Shown here: positions 23,299 through 31,082 of the stretch, one piece after another
How positions within the stretch are numbered: position 1 is the stretch's first letter
Layout of the letters: each line of letters begins with the position of its first letter
Source: Clostridium sp. AM34-11AC
Lineage (GTDB): Bacteria; Bacillota; Clostridia; Lachnospirales; Lachnospiraceae
DNA length: 52,999 nt
Assembly (NCBI RefSeq): GCF_003435375.1
Contig: NZ_QWGL01000023.1
Span: 1 to 52,999 of the forward strand
Direction: 5' to 3'
Notes under the pieces: model-generated
Seen by the model: only the letters and a program-made list of their open reading frames with translations
Told to the model about the DNA's origin: nothing
Database searches by the model: none
Translations under genes and position numbers: made by a program

Positions 23299-24828
23299 CT
23301 ATTTCTCGACACTAATAACTCTCTGTGCCCACTCACGATAAAATGCTTCTTCATGTGATACGAGCAATACAGTACCCGCAAAATCCATAAGAGCTGATTT
23401 CAATGCTTCCTTTGCCTGAACATCCAGATGATTTGTGGGTTCGTCCATAATTAGAAAATTGCAGGGAATCAGTGTTAGCAAACACATTTTTACTTTCGCC
23501 TGCTCACCTCCACTTAATGTTCCAATCGCTTGCATTGCGTGCTTACTGGAAATTCCACACCGGGCTAAATGTTTGCGAACATCTTTTATGACCATATCAG
23601 GATGGACATTGGAAACAATTTGAATTGGTGTCTGTTCAGGTTCGTCCCATATTAAGTCCTGCTCAAAATATCCAAGGGTAACTTGATCGGAAAATTTGAA
23701 ATGACCTTGCATGGACGGGATTTGTCCAATTAATGTCTTGAGCAAAGTAGATTTCCCAATTCCATTAAAGCCAGTGATAACAACTTTTTGCCCGCCTTTT
23801 ATGCTAAAATCAATATCTGATAGAACTGGATAGTGATAACCAACTGCCAGATGTTTGACCAGCAGATGCTCCGTATTTGTCAGCGGTAAAACAGGAAAAT
23901 GAAAATAAGGAATAATCTCTTTCTGTTCCAAAGCCTCCATTTTGTCCATTCGATCAAGCTGTTTTTGTCGCCCTCTCGCCATTTTTGCTTTTCGTCCAGC
24001 AATATTTTTCCTAATGAACTCCTCTGTTTTTTTGATCTCCTTTTGTTGCGCTGAGTATTGACGAATGTAATCTTCCCGCAACAGTGTCTTTTTTCGCAGA
24101 AATTCAGAATAAGTGCCATAATACTTTGTTATTGTGTCATTATCTATATCGCAGATACGATTTGCGATTTTATCCAAAAAGTCAAAATCATGGGAAACAA
24201 CTAAAAAAGCATTTTCCAAAGAGGATAGGTATTCCGCCAGCCATGCAACATGATCTTTATCAAGAAAATTTGTCGGCTCATCTAATAGCAATACATCTGG
24301 TTTTTCAAGCAGTAGCTTTGCCAAAATCACTTTTGCTCGCTGGCCGCCACTCATTTCAGCAATCGGACGGTCAAGGCCAATCGCAAGAAGTCCTAACCCA
24401 TTGGCGACACGATCAATAGCGGTATCTATCGAATAAAAGTCATGGGCTTCAAGCTGTTCCTGATAACGGGCGGCCAGTTCAAGGCTTTTCATATCACCGT
24501 CAGCAGCTTTTTCATAGAGCTGCAACGCCTGTGCCTCCATTTCAAATAACTTTGTGAAAGCGGATTTGAGAAATTCTTTCATCGTTAAGGTATGGTCGAT
24601 TTCCGCATATTGGTCTAAATAGCCAATCGTAGTATTCGGTTGCCAGACAATGCGCCCGCTGTCTGGTATGATCTGCTCTGTACAGATTTTGATTAAAGTG
24701 CTTTTGCCGGTTCCGTTCTGCCCGACAATGCCAATATGTTCTCCTCTATTGAGTGTGAAGCCTGCATTTTTGTAAAGCAGGTTTTCACCAAAAGAATGTG
24801 TTAGTCCTTCAATTTCTAATAAGCTCAT
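23299..24828 (-). CDS. ABC-F ribosomal protection ATPase (antibiotic resistance type)
   Basis: About 509 residues with two ABC domains and no membrane segments. Walker A sites are GQNGTGKST and GFNGIGKST, with ABC signatures MSGGQRAK and LSGGEQAK and Walker B LLLDEPTNFLD and LIMDEPTNHLD. A charged linker (RKNIAGRKAKMARGRQKQLD) lies between the domains. Such proteins bind the ribosomal E site and displace peptidyl-transferase or exit-tunnel antibiotics. The ATG at 24828 opens on MSLLEIEG; upstream frame codons lie inside a terminator. The subclass (Lsa, Vga, Msr and so on) cannot be set by eye. The attenuator leader upstream supports a drug-inducible role. Confidence 0.88.
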   Translation of the reverse strand: MSLLEIEGLTHSFGENLLYKNAGFTLNRGEHIGIVGQNGTGKSTLIKICTEQIIPDSGRIVWQPNTTIGYLDQYAEIDHTLTMKEFLKSAFTKLFEMEAQALQLYEKAADGDMKSLELAARYQEQLEAHDFYSIDTAIDRVANGLGLLAIGLDRPIAEMSGGQRAKVILAKLLLEKPDVLLLDEPTNFLDKDHVAWLAEYLSSLENAFLVVSHDFDFLDKIANRICDIDNDTITKYYGTYSEFLRKKTLLREDYIRQYSAQQKEIKKTEEFIRKNIAGRKAKMARGRQKQLDRMDKMEALEQKEIIPYFHFPVLPLTNTEHLLVKHLAVGYHYPVLSDIDFSIKGGQKVVITGFNGIGKSTLLKTLIGQIPSMQGHFKFSDQVTLGYFEQDLIWDEPEQTPIQIVSNVHPDMVIKDVRKHLARCGISSKHAMQAIGTLSGGEQAKVKMCLLTLIPCNFLIMDEPTNHLDVQAKEALKSALMDFAGTVLLVSHEEAFYREWAQRVISVEK

Positions 24829-24857
24829 TTTTAAAAAACCTTTCTTAATATATTTGG

Positions 24858-24910
24858 AAAAAAGAAAAGGCAGAAAGCAGAGATACACAAGTGTATCCGC
24901 CTTCTGCCTT
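24858..24910 (-). terminator. Second leader terminator of the ABC-F gene
   Basis: Minus-strand stem AAGGCAGAA / TTCTGCCTT with an inner GATACAC/GTGTATC pairing, followed by TTCTTTTTT. It lies 30 bp before the ABC-F start, so it must be bypassed for expression. Confidence 0.75.
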
Positions 24911-24925
24911 TGGCATAGCAACGCC

Positions 24926-24963
24926 AAAAACAAAAGGCTATGGACAAAACATTGTCCATAGCC
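24926..24963 (-). terminator. First leader terminator of the ABC-F gene
   Basis: A perfect 12-bp stem (GGCTATGGACAA / TTGTCCATAGCC) with a 4-base loop is followed by TTTTGTTTTT on the minus strand. A textbook attenuator between the leader peptides and the ABC-F gene. Confidence 0.88.
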
Positions 24964-25021
24964 TCGTACACATTATAACTGCATGGAAAGCCATTTTCTC
25001 AAAATGGGTATAAAATCCCCT

Positions 25022-25054
25022 TTATGGCTTCCCGATGAAATCGAAATGCGTCAT
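25022..25054 (-). CDS. Leader peptide 2 of the ABC-F gene (10 aa)
   Basis: The ATG directly follows the stop of leader peptide 1 and encodes MTHFDFIGKP before a stop. Downstream, a 10-bp stem (near AAGCCAT/ATGGCTT) covers the end of this ORF, so ribosome position could switch the RNA fold. Confidence 0.5.
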   Translation of the reverse strand: MTHFDFIGKP

Positions 25055-25144
25055 TTATACGCTATACTCTGCACAATGTTTCATCGGTTTGGATTGTACA
25101 GAGTTGATTTTCTTTTTACGCTGATCGGTTAAATGAAAGTTCAT
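25055..25144 (-). CDS. Leader peptide 1 of the ABC-F gene (29 aa)
   Basis: The ATG at 25144 has AAAGGGGAGC upstream and encodes MNFHLTDQRKKKINSVQSKP, then MKHCAEYSV. It lies just after a good promoter and ahead of two intrinsic terminators, the layout of ribosome-stalling attenuators of resistance genes. A stem CTCTG.ACAAT / ATTGT.CAGAG forms within the ORF. Confidence 0.65.
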   Translation of the reverse strand: MNFHLTDQRKKKINSVQSKPMKHCAEYSV

Positions 25145-25177
25145 ATCTTGCTCCCCTTTGGAGATATATTTTTATAT

Positions 25178-25206
25178 AGAATAGCACAAACATTCTTCTT
25201 TGTCAA
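25178..25206 (-). promoter_or_regulatory. Promoter of the ABC-F leader
   Basis: TTGACA (25206-25201), exactly 17 bases, then TATTCT (25183-25178): a near-consensus housekeeping promoter. Leader peptide 1 begins about 34 bases after the -10. Confidence 0.8.
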
Positions 25207-25403
25207 TCTTATGAAATAATATATCATGTAATATCAATTTTATATCTAATTTTGGATTATTCGCATAACCACTATACTTTCAAGCATTTTGGAGTATAGA
25301 AAACCATTCATTTTACCACTAATTTACCACGATTGAATGAGCCTTGATATGACTATAAAATAACACCCAAAAGACATCATTACACCTAAATGGTGTCTTT
25401 TTA

Positions 25404-25448
25404 AAAGCAGTCAATCCTAAGACTAACTGCTTTGTGTGTATGGATATG
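25404..25448 (-). terminator. Terminator repeat, copy A (45 bp identical to 26331-26375)
   Basis: An AGCAGT...ACTGCT stem with T-rich tail on the minus strand, 10 bp after the effector-binding-domain gene. The whole 45 bp is identical to copy B. Confidence 0.7.
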
Positions 25449-25457
25449 GAATTGCTT

Positions 25458-25928
25458 CTAATCTTGAATAGGTATCCAAATTTCAATAACTGAATTATCT
25501 CTATTCCAATGGAAACGGTAATCATATTTTTCAAAGTGCAGGATAATATTTTTTATAGGGGTATATGGTGTATTAGGAATAATTTCCTGATAAATTTTTC
25601 TATAAGTTTCATATATTTTCCCCATAGCACCAATATGCTCCACGACCAAATATTTATATGACGGTATTTCTTTATACAGAAAGTTGTCTGGAAGAATAGT
25701 TCTCTTTGGTATAGAACAGAAATAATAAAGGTTTCCATTTCTTCGTTCCATAAAAGCATATTTTACCCAATTTCCCGATTGTGAAAGATATGATTTCTTC
25801 AAACTACTGTTAAATTTTCTCCAAAACTGTGTACTAATCTGAATATTCTTTTTTTGATAATTAGTCAGTTCTACTTCCTGCCCAATAACTGCAAATGCAT
25901 TTAATTCCTTTATAGAAAAATTCATCAT
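25458..25928 (-). CDS. GyrI-like effector-binding domain protein
   Basis: About 156 residues from the ATG at 25928, overlapping the DUF3781 stop (a second ATG follows at once). The pattern (FSIKELNAFAVIGQEVELTN, PSYKYLVVEHIGAMGKIYET, EIIPNTPYTP, FEKYDYRFHWNRDNSVIEIW IPI) is that of the stand-alone AraC/GyrI effector-binding domain, which binds small hydrophobic compounds and in some members hydrolyses them. It has no DNA-binding domain. Low GC, like its neighbour. Confidence 0.8.
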   Translation of the reverse strand: MMNFSIKELNAFAVIGQEVELTNYQKKNIQISTQFWRKFNSSLKKSYLSQSGNWVKYAFMERRNGNLYYFCSIPKRTILPDNFLYKEIPSYKYLVVEHIGAMGKIYETYRKIYQEIIPNTPYTPIKNIILHFEKYDYRFHWNRDNSVIEIWIPIQD

Positions 25929-26167
25929 TTTACTTTGTGAGCAGTGATAACGGTATAACTGTACGCATTTACCGTTATAATACAATTATCAATCGTTATA
26001 TACCAGTTTTTCCCTTTTCTTATGATTTTCGCATTAGAAAGACTGATTTTTTCTTTACACCATTCAATCACGTTTTCTACATTCAAAGATAAGTTCTTTT
26101 TAATTCGAATAACGCCAAGTTCAGTTGTATGAAGTCTATCCAAGTTTTCCAGTAATTCATTTGCCAT
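25925..26167 (-). CDS. DUF3781 protein
   Basis: 80 residues from the ATG at 26167 (GAGGTG site). LHTTELGVIRIKKNLSL, VIEWCKEKI and the end DNCIITVNAYSYTVITAHK are the DUF3781 signature. The function is unknown; in Clostridia it is often paired with an effector-binding-domain gene, as here, where the two overlap. 26168-26330 holds no gene. Confidence 0.85.
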   Translation of the reverse strand: MANELLENLDRLHTTELGVIRIKKNLSLNVENVIEWCKEKISLSNAKIIRKGKNWYITIDNCIITVNAYSYTVITAHKVK

Positions 26168-26330
26168 ATTTTGACACCTCATTTTTCAACAGATTTATTT
26201 GTATATTTCATATCCCAATTATATCATTCTCATATCAGCACTACAATAAAATTTTATGCTTCAATAATCTTGTTAAAAAGTTCTAAGAGTATATCATTTC
26301 ATCACTCCAATCTATAATTTTGGTAAGAAA

Positions 26331-26375
26331 AAAGCAGTCAATCCTAAGACTAACTGCTTTGTGTGTATGGATATG
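26331..26375 (-). terminator. Terminator repeat, copy B (45 bp identical to 25404-25448)
   Basis: Same 45-bp sequence as copy A, here 22 bp after the TfoX-like fragment, with TTTTTT following the stem on the minus strand. The two copies bracket the DUF3781/effector-binding pair. Confidence 0.7.
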
Positions 26376-26397
26376 AAATTGTCAAGTTAGAAACTGT

Positions 26398-26673
26398 TTA
26401 TTTTTTCTTTTTAGGTTTTGGCGTTGGTAGTTCATCATACATCACATTAAATAACCCCGTCAGAAAATCTTTATTATCAATTTCTTCCACCAATAACATT
26501 TCTTTGGCATTTTCGTATGGAATTTCATAAGTAACTGTTGGCATATAAGAAATTGCAGACTTTGTTGGTTTTACCAGTAACCTATCATCATATATACCGC
26601 CAACGATTTTTCCACGATAATAGATAATAAATTCTCCCATCATTGCACGATATGTTATTTCTTGTAAATCATA
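26398..26673 (-). pseudogene. TfoX N-terminal domain protein, 5' truncated
   Basis: Codons read YDLQEITYRAMMGEFIIYYR then GGIYDDRLLVKPTKSAI and end in a Lys run (PKPKKKK). This is the TfoX/Sxy N-terminal-domain family minus about its first 20 residues. An in-frame TAA (26674-26676) ends the similarity exactly where serine-recombinase DNA starts on the other strand. The insertion broke the gene. A start at the internal MM is possible but no ribosome site is visible. Confidence 0.78.
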
Positions 26674-26677
26674 TTAC

Positions 26678-26911
26678 ATTGCCTACGCTAACAAAAAAAT
26701 TGAAGAACTGGACACCCGACGCCAGACCATTTCAAAGGCAATCGCTGAATTGAGCGTTGAAATCATATCTCCCCAGCAGATAAAGAAGTTATCCTATTAT
26801 CTCGACAACTGGGACAGCATAGATTTTGACGACAAAAGAAAAGCCGCCGATGGTTTGATCTCTACGATCAAGGCCACCAGCGACCGTGTTCAGATAGAGT
26901 GGAAAATCTGA
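26678..26911 (+). pseudogene. Large serine recombinase, C-terminal fragment
   Basis: Plus-strand codons run KKIEELDTRRQTISKAIAEL, SPQQIKKLSYYLDNW and end ATSDRVQIEWKI with TGA at 26909-26911. This is the C-terminal coiled-coil/DUF4368-type end of a TnpX-like large serine recombinase. The resolvase and DNA-binding domains are absent. It is the only plus-strand coding relic in this part of the element and abuts the broken TfoX gene, recording a lost integration event. Confidence 0.8.
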
Positions 26912-27030
26912 CATTTCTGCTCTATCGCCCCTCATTTCTATTTTATCTTGTTTGTACCCCTTGTACACCGATGTTTTCTTCACTCAAAGATAGCTTTACA
27001 AAATACACCTCTAAGGCTACTACAATAGGT

Positions 27031-27075
27031 AGGGCACAAGGTCTTATGCAGAAGCACTTTGAGACCTTGCGCCCT
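27031..27075. repeat. Hairpin downstream of sigma copy 2
   Basis: AGGGC.CAAGGTCT pairs with AGACCTTG.GCCCT across 17 bases. An equivalent stem (AGGGCGCAAGG / CCTTGCGCCCT, 32939-32986) follows sigma copy 3, so it is part of the repeated module. Copy 1 lacks an obvious equivalent. Confidence 0.65.
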
Positions 27076-27088
27076 CTGTTATTCTACC

Positions 27089-27502
27089 CTAAAAATACTT
27101 TGCCAGCTGCTTCAGACCACGCCGGATGCTGTCACGGACACGGCTTGGATCTACACCTTCTACTTCGGCAATTTCATTTACCGTCATTCTCAGATAGTAT
27201 CGGGCATAAATTCGCTTTGCCTGCTTCTCCGGCAGCTTCATCACAGCGGCATAGACCTGCTCCTGAAACTGTTTTTCCTCCAGAACCATCTCCGGTGTTT
27301 GCGGCTTCAACAGCACCGCATTTTCAATGCCATTCTCGCAATCCAGAGAATACTGTGCTTTATAACGATACATCTTTCGCTCATACGCAGCCTCCGCACG
27401 TTCAGCTGCTCGAATAGTCTCCATTACTTCCTCTGTCACATCTACAAAAAAGTCTGTTGTATAAACATCAGGATAAAGTTCCCGAAGGTTAATTTTCTTC
27501 AT
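27089..27502 (-). CDS. Sigma-70 region 4-like factor, copy 2
   Basis: 137 residues, nearly identical to copy 1 (differences include YRYKAQYSLDCENG, VLLKPQTPEMV and YYLRMTVN). The ATG at 27502 is fixed by the shared AGGTACATAATG context. It lies between the CprABC-like cargo block and the serine-recombinase relic, not next to any integrase, so its original integration partner seems to have been lost. Confidence 0.87.
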   Translation of the reverse strand: MKKINLRELYPDVYTTDFFVDVTEEVMETIRAAERAEAAYERKMYRYKAQYSLDCENGIENAVLLKPQTPEMVLEEKQFQEQVYAAVMKLPEKQAKRIYARYYLRMTVNEIAEVEGVDPSRVRDSIRRGLKQLAKYF

Positions 27503-27604
27503 TATGTACCTCCATTTCGATTCACGGGTGATTGACGGGTGAAGCGAATGGAGGCGGAGACCGACACCGGCAGACAACCGGGTCATCTCCGAAAAAATGG
27601 CAAC

Positions 27605-27639
27605 AAAAAACGCCAGATTTCCGTGAGGGAAAACTGGCG
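27605..27639 (-). terminator. Leader terminator upstream of sigma copy 2
   Basis: Same CGCCAG...CTGGCG stem and TTTTTTG tail as copy 1, between leader ORF 2 and sigma copy 2. Confidence 0.82.
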
Positions 27640-27667
27640 CGCCAAGAACAGCCATTATTATACTGAA

Positions 27668-27775
27668 TTACATGGAACGATAATGCCGATAAGTAGTCAT
27701 ATCTCCCCGGAGGAGGAGCAAGACTTTTTTTAATTGGTGCAGCTCATGGGTGCTATGAATGACGAAAATTGACAT
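27668..27775 (-). CDS. Conserved 35-codon leader ORF, copy 2
   Basis: ATG at 27775, 35 residues: MSIFVIHSTHELHQLKKVL, an LLLR turn, and the end TTYRHYRSM. AGGAGG is 8 bases upstream and sits in the loop of a perfect hairpin (27776-27799). Same length as copies 1 and 3. The family was not recognised; His-rich ends and a Leu-rich centre are notable. Confidence 0.68.
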   Translation of the reverse strand: MSIFVIHSTHELHQLKKVLLLLRGDMTTYRHYRSM

Positions 27776-27799
27776 GGCGGTATCCTCCTATATACCGCC
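27776..27799 (-). promoter_or_regulatory. Shine-Dalgarno hairpin of leader ORF 2
   Basis: GGCGGTAT and ATACCGCC form a perfect 8-bp stem whose 8-base loop is ATAGGAGG; the stem's 3' arm abuts the ATG. The ribosome site is thus presented in a loop directly before the start codon. Conserved in copy 3 with a 9-base loop. Confidence 0.75.
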
Positions 27800-27834
27800 C
27801 TCCTGATTGCATAAGCATCGGTCCGAAAAGCAAA

Positions 27835-27936
27835 AAGAAACGGCGGCTATGATTGTCTCAAAGCTGCCGCTCCATAGGCGCGTGGAAATGTGTCTGCTGT
27901 ACGACGGCTTTTTTTCTTTTGCCGTCGTACAGCAGA
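27835..27936 (-). terminator. Serial hairpins upstream of leader ORF 2
   Basis: A 16-bp perfect stem (arms 27893-27908 and 27921-27936) directly follows the lipoprotein gene. A second stem (27841-27869) is followed by TTTCTTTTT on the minus strand. Together they terminate the ABC cassette transcript and insulate the module. Confidence 0.75.
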
Positions 27937-27939
27937 GTA

Positions 27940-28401
27940 TTATTCAATATTTAATTCAATGTTTCCAGTGAAATGCTCACATTCAATACCGATATAGTTT
28001 CCACCTTCAGGGAGTGTAATTGTATCACTATATGTTCCGGTTATTTCAAACAAAGTGACTGCTTCATCAGCTCCAGAAATCCAAAATACTTTTGCAGTTC
28101 CCTCCGTAACCTCCAGCGCGCAGTCAATAGACAGATCCTTACCAGCTTCACGCTTTATGGAAGTTCCGCCGAACAAATACTCTGTATCTGAAAAATCCTC
28201 ATAGTTGGCTGTATAGCTTCCTGTATAATCATCAATTCCTTTTTCTTTCGTACCTTGTAAGGATGAATTTCCGGTAAGCGCTATGGAACCAGCAGACTGA
28301 ACAATATTGTTATACTGATCGAGAAATTCGTCTTTTGTACAACCTGAAAGCACAGAAGCACCCAATAGTATCAGGCATAATGATAAAACTATTTTCTTCA
28401 C
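27940..28401 (-). CDS. Lipoprotein of the ABC/two-component cassette
   Basis: About 153 residues; the GTG at 28401 is preferred (AAGGAAGG 8 bases upstream) over the GTG at 28410. Signal peptide with lipobox VLSGC; the rest is a beta-rich domain (FGGTSIKREAGKDLSIDCAL, GNYIGIECEHFTGNIELN). It is last in the cassette, after the permeases. Likely a surface accessory of the exporter, comparable in position to immunity lipoproteins of lantibiotic systems; the precise role is unknown. Confidence 0.78.
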   Translation of the reverse strand: MKKIVLSLCLILLGASVLSGCTKDEFLDQYNNIVQSAGSIALTGNSSLQGTKEKGIDDYTGSYTANYEDFSDTEYLFGGTSIKREAGKDLSIDCALEVTEGTAKVFWISGADEAVTLFEITGTYSDTITLPEGGNYIGIECEHFTGNIELNIE

Positions 28402-28406
28402 AGCTA

Positions 28407-29222
28407 TCACCTTCCTTTCCTGCGTACAGTGCGCTTTCCTTTTCCCTTGGCATTTGCCTGTTTACGGGATTTCATTTCTTTTTTGTTACTGGACATCAGT
28501 AACAACAGCACCGCCCAGAGAACCATGATGCCAACCCCAATGACCGCCAACAAAGGCGTTGAGGATGTGGTTGTTCCGGCATATTCACTCATGTCAAATC
28601 CCACTAAAATCAGCGCAGCAGAGAACGGATAGATGCTGGCAAGAATACCACTTTTGAAAAACAACATGCTGTATCCAAGGAAGAACGCCAGAATGGAACC
28701 GCCCAGATATGCCCCTCGGATCTGCCCAAAAATCAGGATCAGCGGCATACAGACCAAATAGGTCGTCAGAGCCGCTAACACGATCTGCGTACCTCCATGA
28801 AAAAACACTTCCGCTGTCAGTCCCGATAATCCAACCGTCAATCCAGTAATCAAGGTAATGCCAACGCTGTATATTCCCAGCAGAACTGCAAGCATACCGA
28901 CTAAAAGTAACTTGGCTCCCAACATTTTCGGCATAGAAACAGGAATTGTCATGATGTTTTTCAGTGTATCATGAGTGGATTCTCTGTCTATAAGCCATCC
29001 TCCGATCATTACCAGTGAAATTGGAAGGAATATCTGAGTGTTTCCCCAAACAACATTTTCAAATAGTGCAGAAAAATCATAATTTGGATTTCGGTACTCT
29101 GCCTCCACAATCAACTGACTTCCATACTGAACCAAAGGACAGAGTGCAAGCGCCACCAGCCCTACCAAAAGAATCTGGCACCGGCGCAGTTTCAGTAATT
29201 CCGATTTTAATAAGTTCCACAT
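28407..29222 (-). CDS. ABC-2 type permease (LanG/CprC-like)
   Basis: About 271 residues; ATG at 29222 chosen for spacing to the GGGGG site. Six membrane segments (for example LLVGLVALALCPLVQYG, LPISLVMIGGWLIDRES, LLAVIGVGIMVLWAVLLLL) and a very basic tail (KKEMKSRKQANAKGKGKRTV). Works with the other permease and the ATPase upstream to expel or strip cationic peptides from the membrane. The end overlaps the lipoprotein's alternative start. Confidence 0.86.
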   Translation of the reverse strand: MWNLLKSELLKLRRCQILLVGLVALALCPLVQYGSQLIVEAEYRNPNYDFSALFENVVWGNTQIFLPISLVMIGGWLIDRESTHDTLKNIMTIPVSMPKMLGAKLLLVGMLAVLLGIYSVGITLITGLTVGLSGLTAEVFFHGGTQIVLAALTTYLVCMPLILIFGQIRGAYLGGSILAFFLGYSMLFFKSGILASIYPFSAALILVGFDMSEYAGTTTSSTPLLAVIGVGIMVLWAVLLLLMSSNKKEMKSRKQANAKGKGKRTVRRKGR

Positions 29223-29234
29223 AGTCACACCCCC

Positions 29235-30029
29235 TTAGATTTCCTGTCGCCGGTAAACAAATGCAATCAGCGCAAGAAATACAATGGCTTCCACAATAAT
29301 CACACCGAATACCTGAACACCATTCAGAAAATACGGACTGACCCGTTCCAACAAATCTGCTAACTCCGCACTGGTCTGGCTTTGGTCATAAAATTGGAAT
29401 GTCCAGCGGAAGGCCAGCGGCCCCGGAAACAGGGTTCCTATGTTCAAACCAAAAGGCTGTGTGAGAAACATATCGTTCATGGAAAGGATATAATTCGCAA
29501 TCGTATAGAAAAAGGTAATCACGACAGACACGATATAGTTTTTATTAAGAAGAACAACGAGCAGAATACAGGGAAGTGCGCCCACCCACATAATCAGCCC
29601 TTCTTCAATTCCAACGCCAAACAAGGTCCAAAACCCAACCGGTTCCCAACCCTGAAACAACAAAACCGCAAGATTTACCAATCCTCCAACTGCCATAAAG
29701 CCAACGGCAAACAACAGTAAAACCAGCATCTTGGACAGCACCAGCTTGGTTCTATTTACCGGTACGGTAACAAGGTTTTTCAGTGTGTCATTATCAAGTT
29801 CCTCAAACAACAGATTCGAAGCCAGTATCACAAGAAGCGGCATCAAAAGCAAATATGCACTAAGCTGTAATAGGCTGGACATCACTCCATTTACAGCATC
29901 CACATCAGTGTTTACATCTGCCAGAAAGAAAGCATAAGCCAATGGCATGAAAACAGAAAGCAGTAGGGAAATAAATACCAATGGCTTCCGTTTTAATTTC
30001 AAAAATTCGCATTTGATTAGTTTAAGCAA
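29235..30029 (-). CDS. ABC-2 type permease (LanE/CprB-like)
   Basis: 264 residues, six predicted membrane segments, with the ABC-2 signature region FEELDNDTLKNLVTVPVNRTKLVLSK also present in its partner (DRESTHDTLKNIMTIPVS), showing the two permeases are paralogues. The start overlaps the ATPase stop by 8 bp. Forms the membrane part of the peptide-export complex. Confidence 0.88.
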   Translation of the reverse strand: MLKLIKCEFLKLKRKPLVFISLLLSVFMPLAYAFFLADVNTDVDAVNGVMSSLLQLSAYLLLMPLLVILASNLLFEELDNDTLKNLVTVPVNRTKLVLSKMLVLLLFAVGFMAVGGLVNLAVLLFQGWEPVGFWTLFGVGIEEGLIMWVGALPCILLVVLLNKNYIVSVVITFFYTIANYILSMNDMFLTQPFGLNIGTLFPGPLAFRWTFQFYDQSQTSAELADLLERVSPYFLNGVQVFGVIIVEAIVFLALIAFVYRRQEI

Positions 30030-30948
30030 TTCCTTCGCCCCCTGTCACACGCTTGAAGTAATCTTCAAGACTTTCTTCACAGGTATGTGCTTCTGATACC
30101 TCCAATCCATTTTCTACAAAGGCAGTTACAATTTTCCCCACAGGCAGATCAAGGTTGTGCAGGCGCAGATTATGGTCGTCCTGTATGGAGAAATGGTTTT
30201 CATGGAAATTGCGTTCCAAAATTCTTGCCGCCTGTGCAGTATCAGAGAGCGTAAAACGGATATGCTTACTGCTTTTTTGCTCCAGCTCGGCAAGGCTTTC
30301 TTCTTCCAGCAATGCGCCGTGGTCGATAATTCCAATATCGTCAGCCAGCAAGGAAATCTCCGAAAGAATATGACTGGAAATCAAAATAGTTTTTCCTCTT
30401 GCGTCGCAAAGCTCCCGAATAAAGGAGCGTACTTCTGCAATACCGATGGGATCGAGGCCGTTGATCGGCTCATCCAAAATCAAAAGCTCCGGATCGTGCA
30501 TAACGGCAAGGGCGATGGCAAGCCGCTGCTTCATACCAAGAGAATACTGTGAAAAGAGCTTTTTATCTTTGTAGGGCAGTCCTACCAGATCCAGAGCATC
30601 TTTGATAGCATGATTGTTTGGTACGCCCCGCAGAGTAGCAAAGATACGCAGGTTCTCTGTGCCGGTCAGATTGGGATAAAAACCAGGGGACTCAATCAAA
30701 CTGCCAATGCGGGGCAGCAACTTCTTTTCATTCCCCTGCAAAGACTTTCCCCAGATTTTGACCTCACCGGAAGTAGGCTTCGTTAAACCCAACAGCATTT
30801 TCATGGTTGTGGTTTTTCCTGCTCCGTTTCTGCCCAACAGACCATAAATTCTCCCACGCTTGACATGGATATTTAAGTCAGCCACACTCTTTTGTGAGCC
30901 GTATTGCTTCGTCAGATTTTTTGTTTCAATGATATAATTTGTATCCAT
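30022..30948 (-). CDS. ABC transporter ATP-binding protein (LanF/CprA-like)
   Basis: 308 residues from the ATG at 30948 (AGGAGG at 9 bases). Walker A GRNGAGKTT, Q-loop region, signature SLGMKQRLAIA, Walker B LLILDEPINGLDP, switch SSHILSE. The E-loop type (Q-loop replaced by ESPGFYPNLT) is what lantibiotic-immunity LanF ATPases carry. Powers the export complex with the two downstream permeases. Confidence 0.92.
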   Translation of the reverse strand: MDTNYIIETKNLTKQYGSQKSVADLNIHVKRGRIYGLLGRNGAGKTTTMKMLLGLTKPTSGEVKIWGKSLQGNEKKLLPRIGSLIESPGFYPNLTGTENLRIFATLRGVPNNHAIKDALDLVGLPYKDKKLFSQYSLGMKQRLAIALAVMHDPELLILDEPINGLDPIGIAEVRSFIRELCDARGKTILISSHILSEISLLADDIGIIDHGALLEEESLAELEQKSSKHIRFTLSDTAQAARILERNFHENHFSIQDDHNLRLHNLDLPVGKIVTAFVENGLEVSEAHTCEESLEDYFKRVTGGEGIA

Positions 30949-31082
30949 ATTCAAAACCTCCTGTTCTGTAAGGTATTCTATCATGCCAACCTTGCATTAA
31001 CCTTGCCGCAACCTTGCATTAACCTTGCAATTTGAAATCCAGTAAAATGACAAAGGCTCCCGCCATAAAGACGGGAACCCGC

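Noticed and set aside
22980..23300. yjdF azaaromatic riboswitch
   Set aside because: The 5' part of yjdF and its leader are deleted; only 20 bp separate it from the ABC-F stop.
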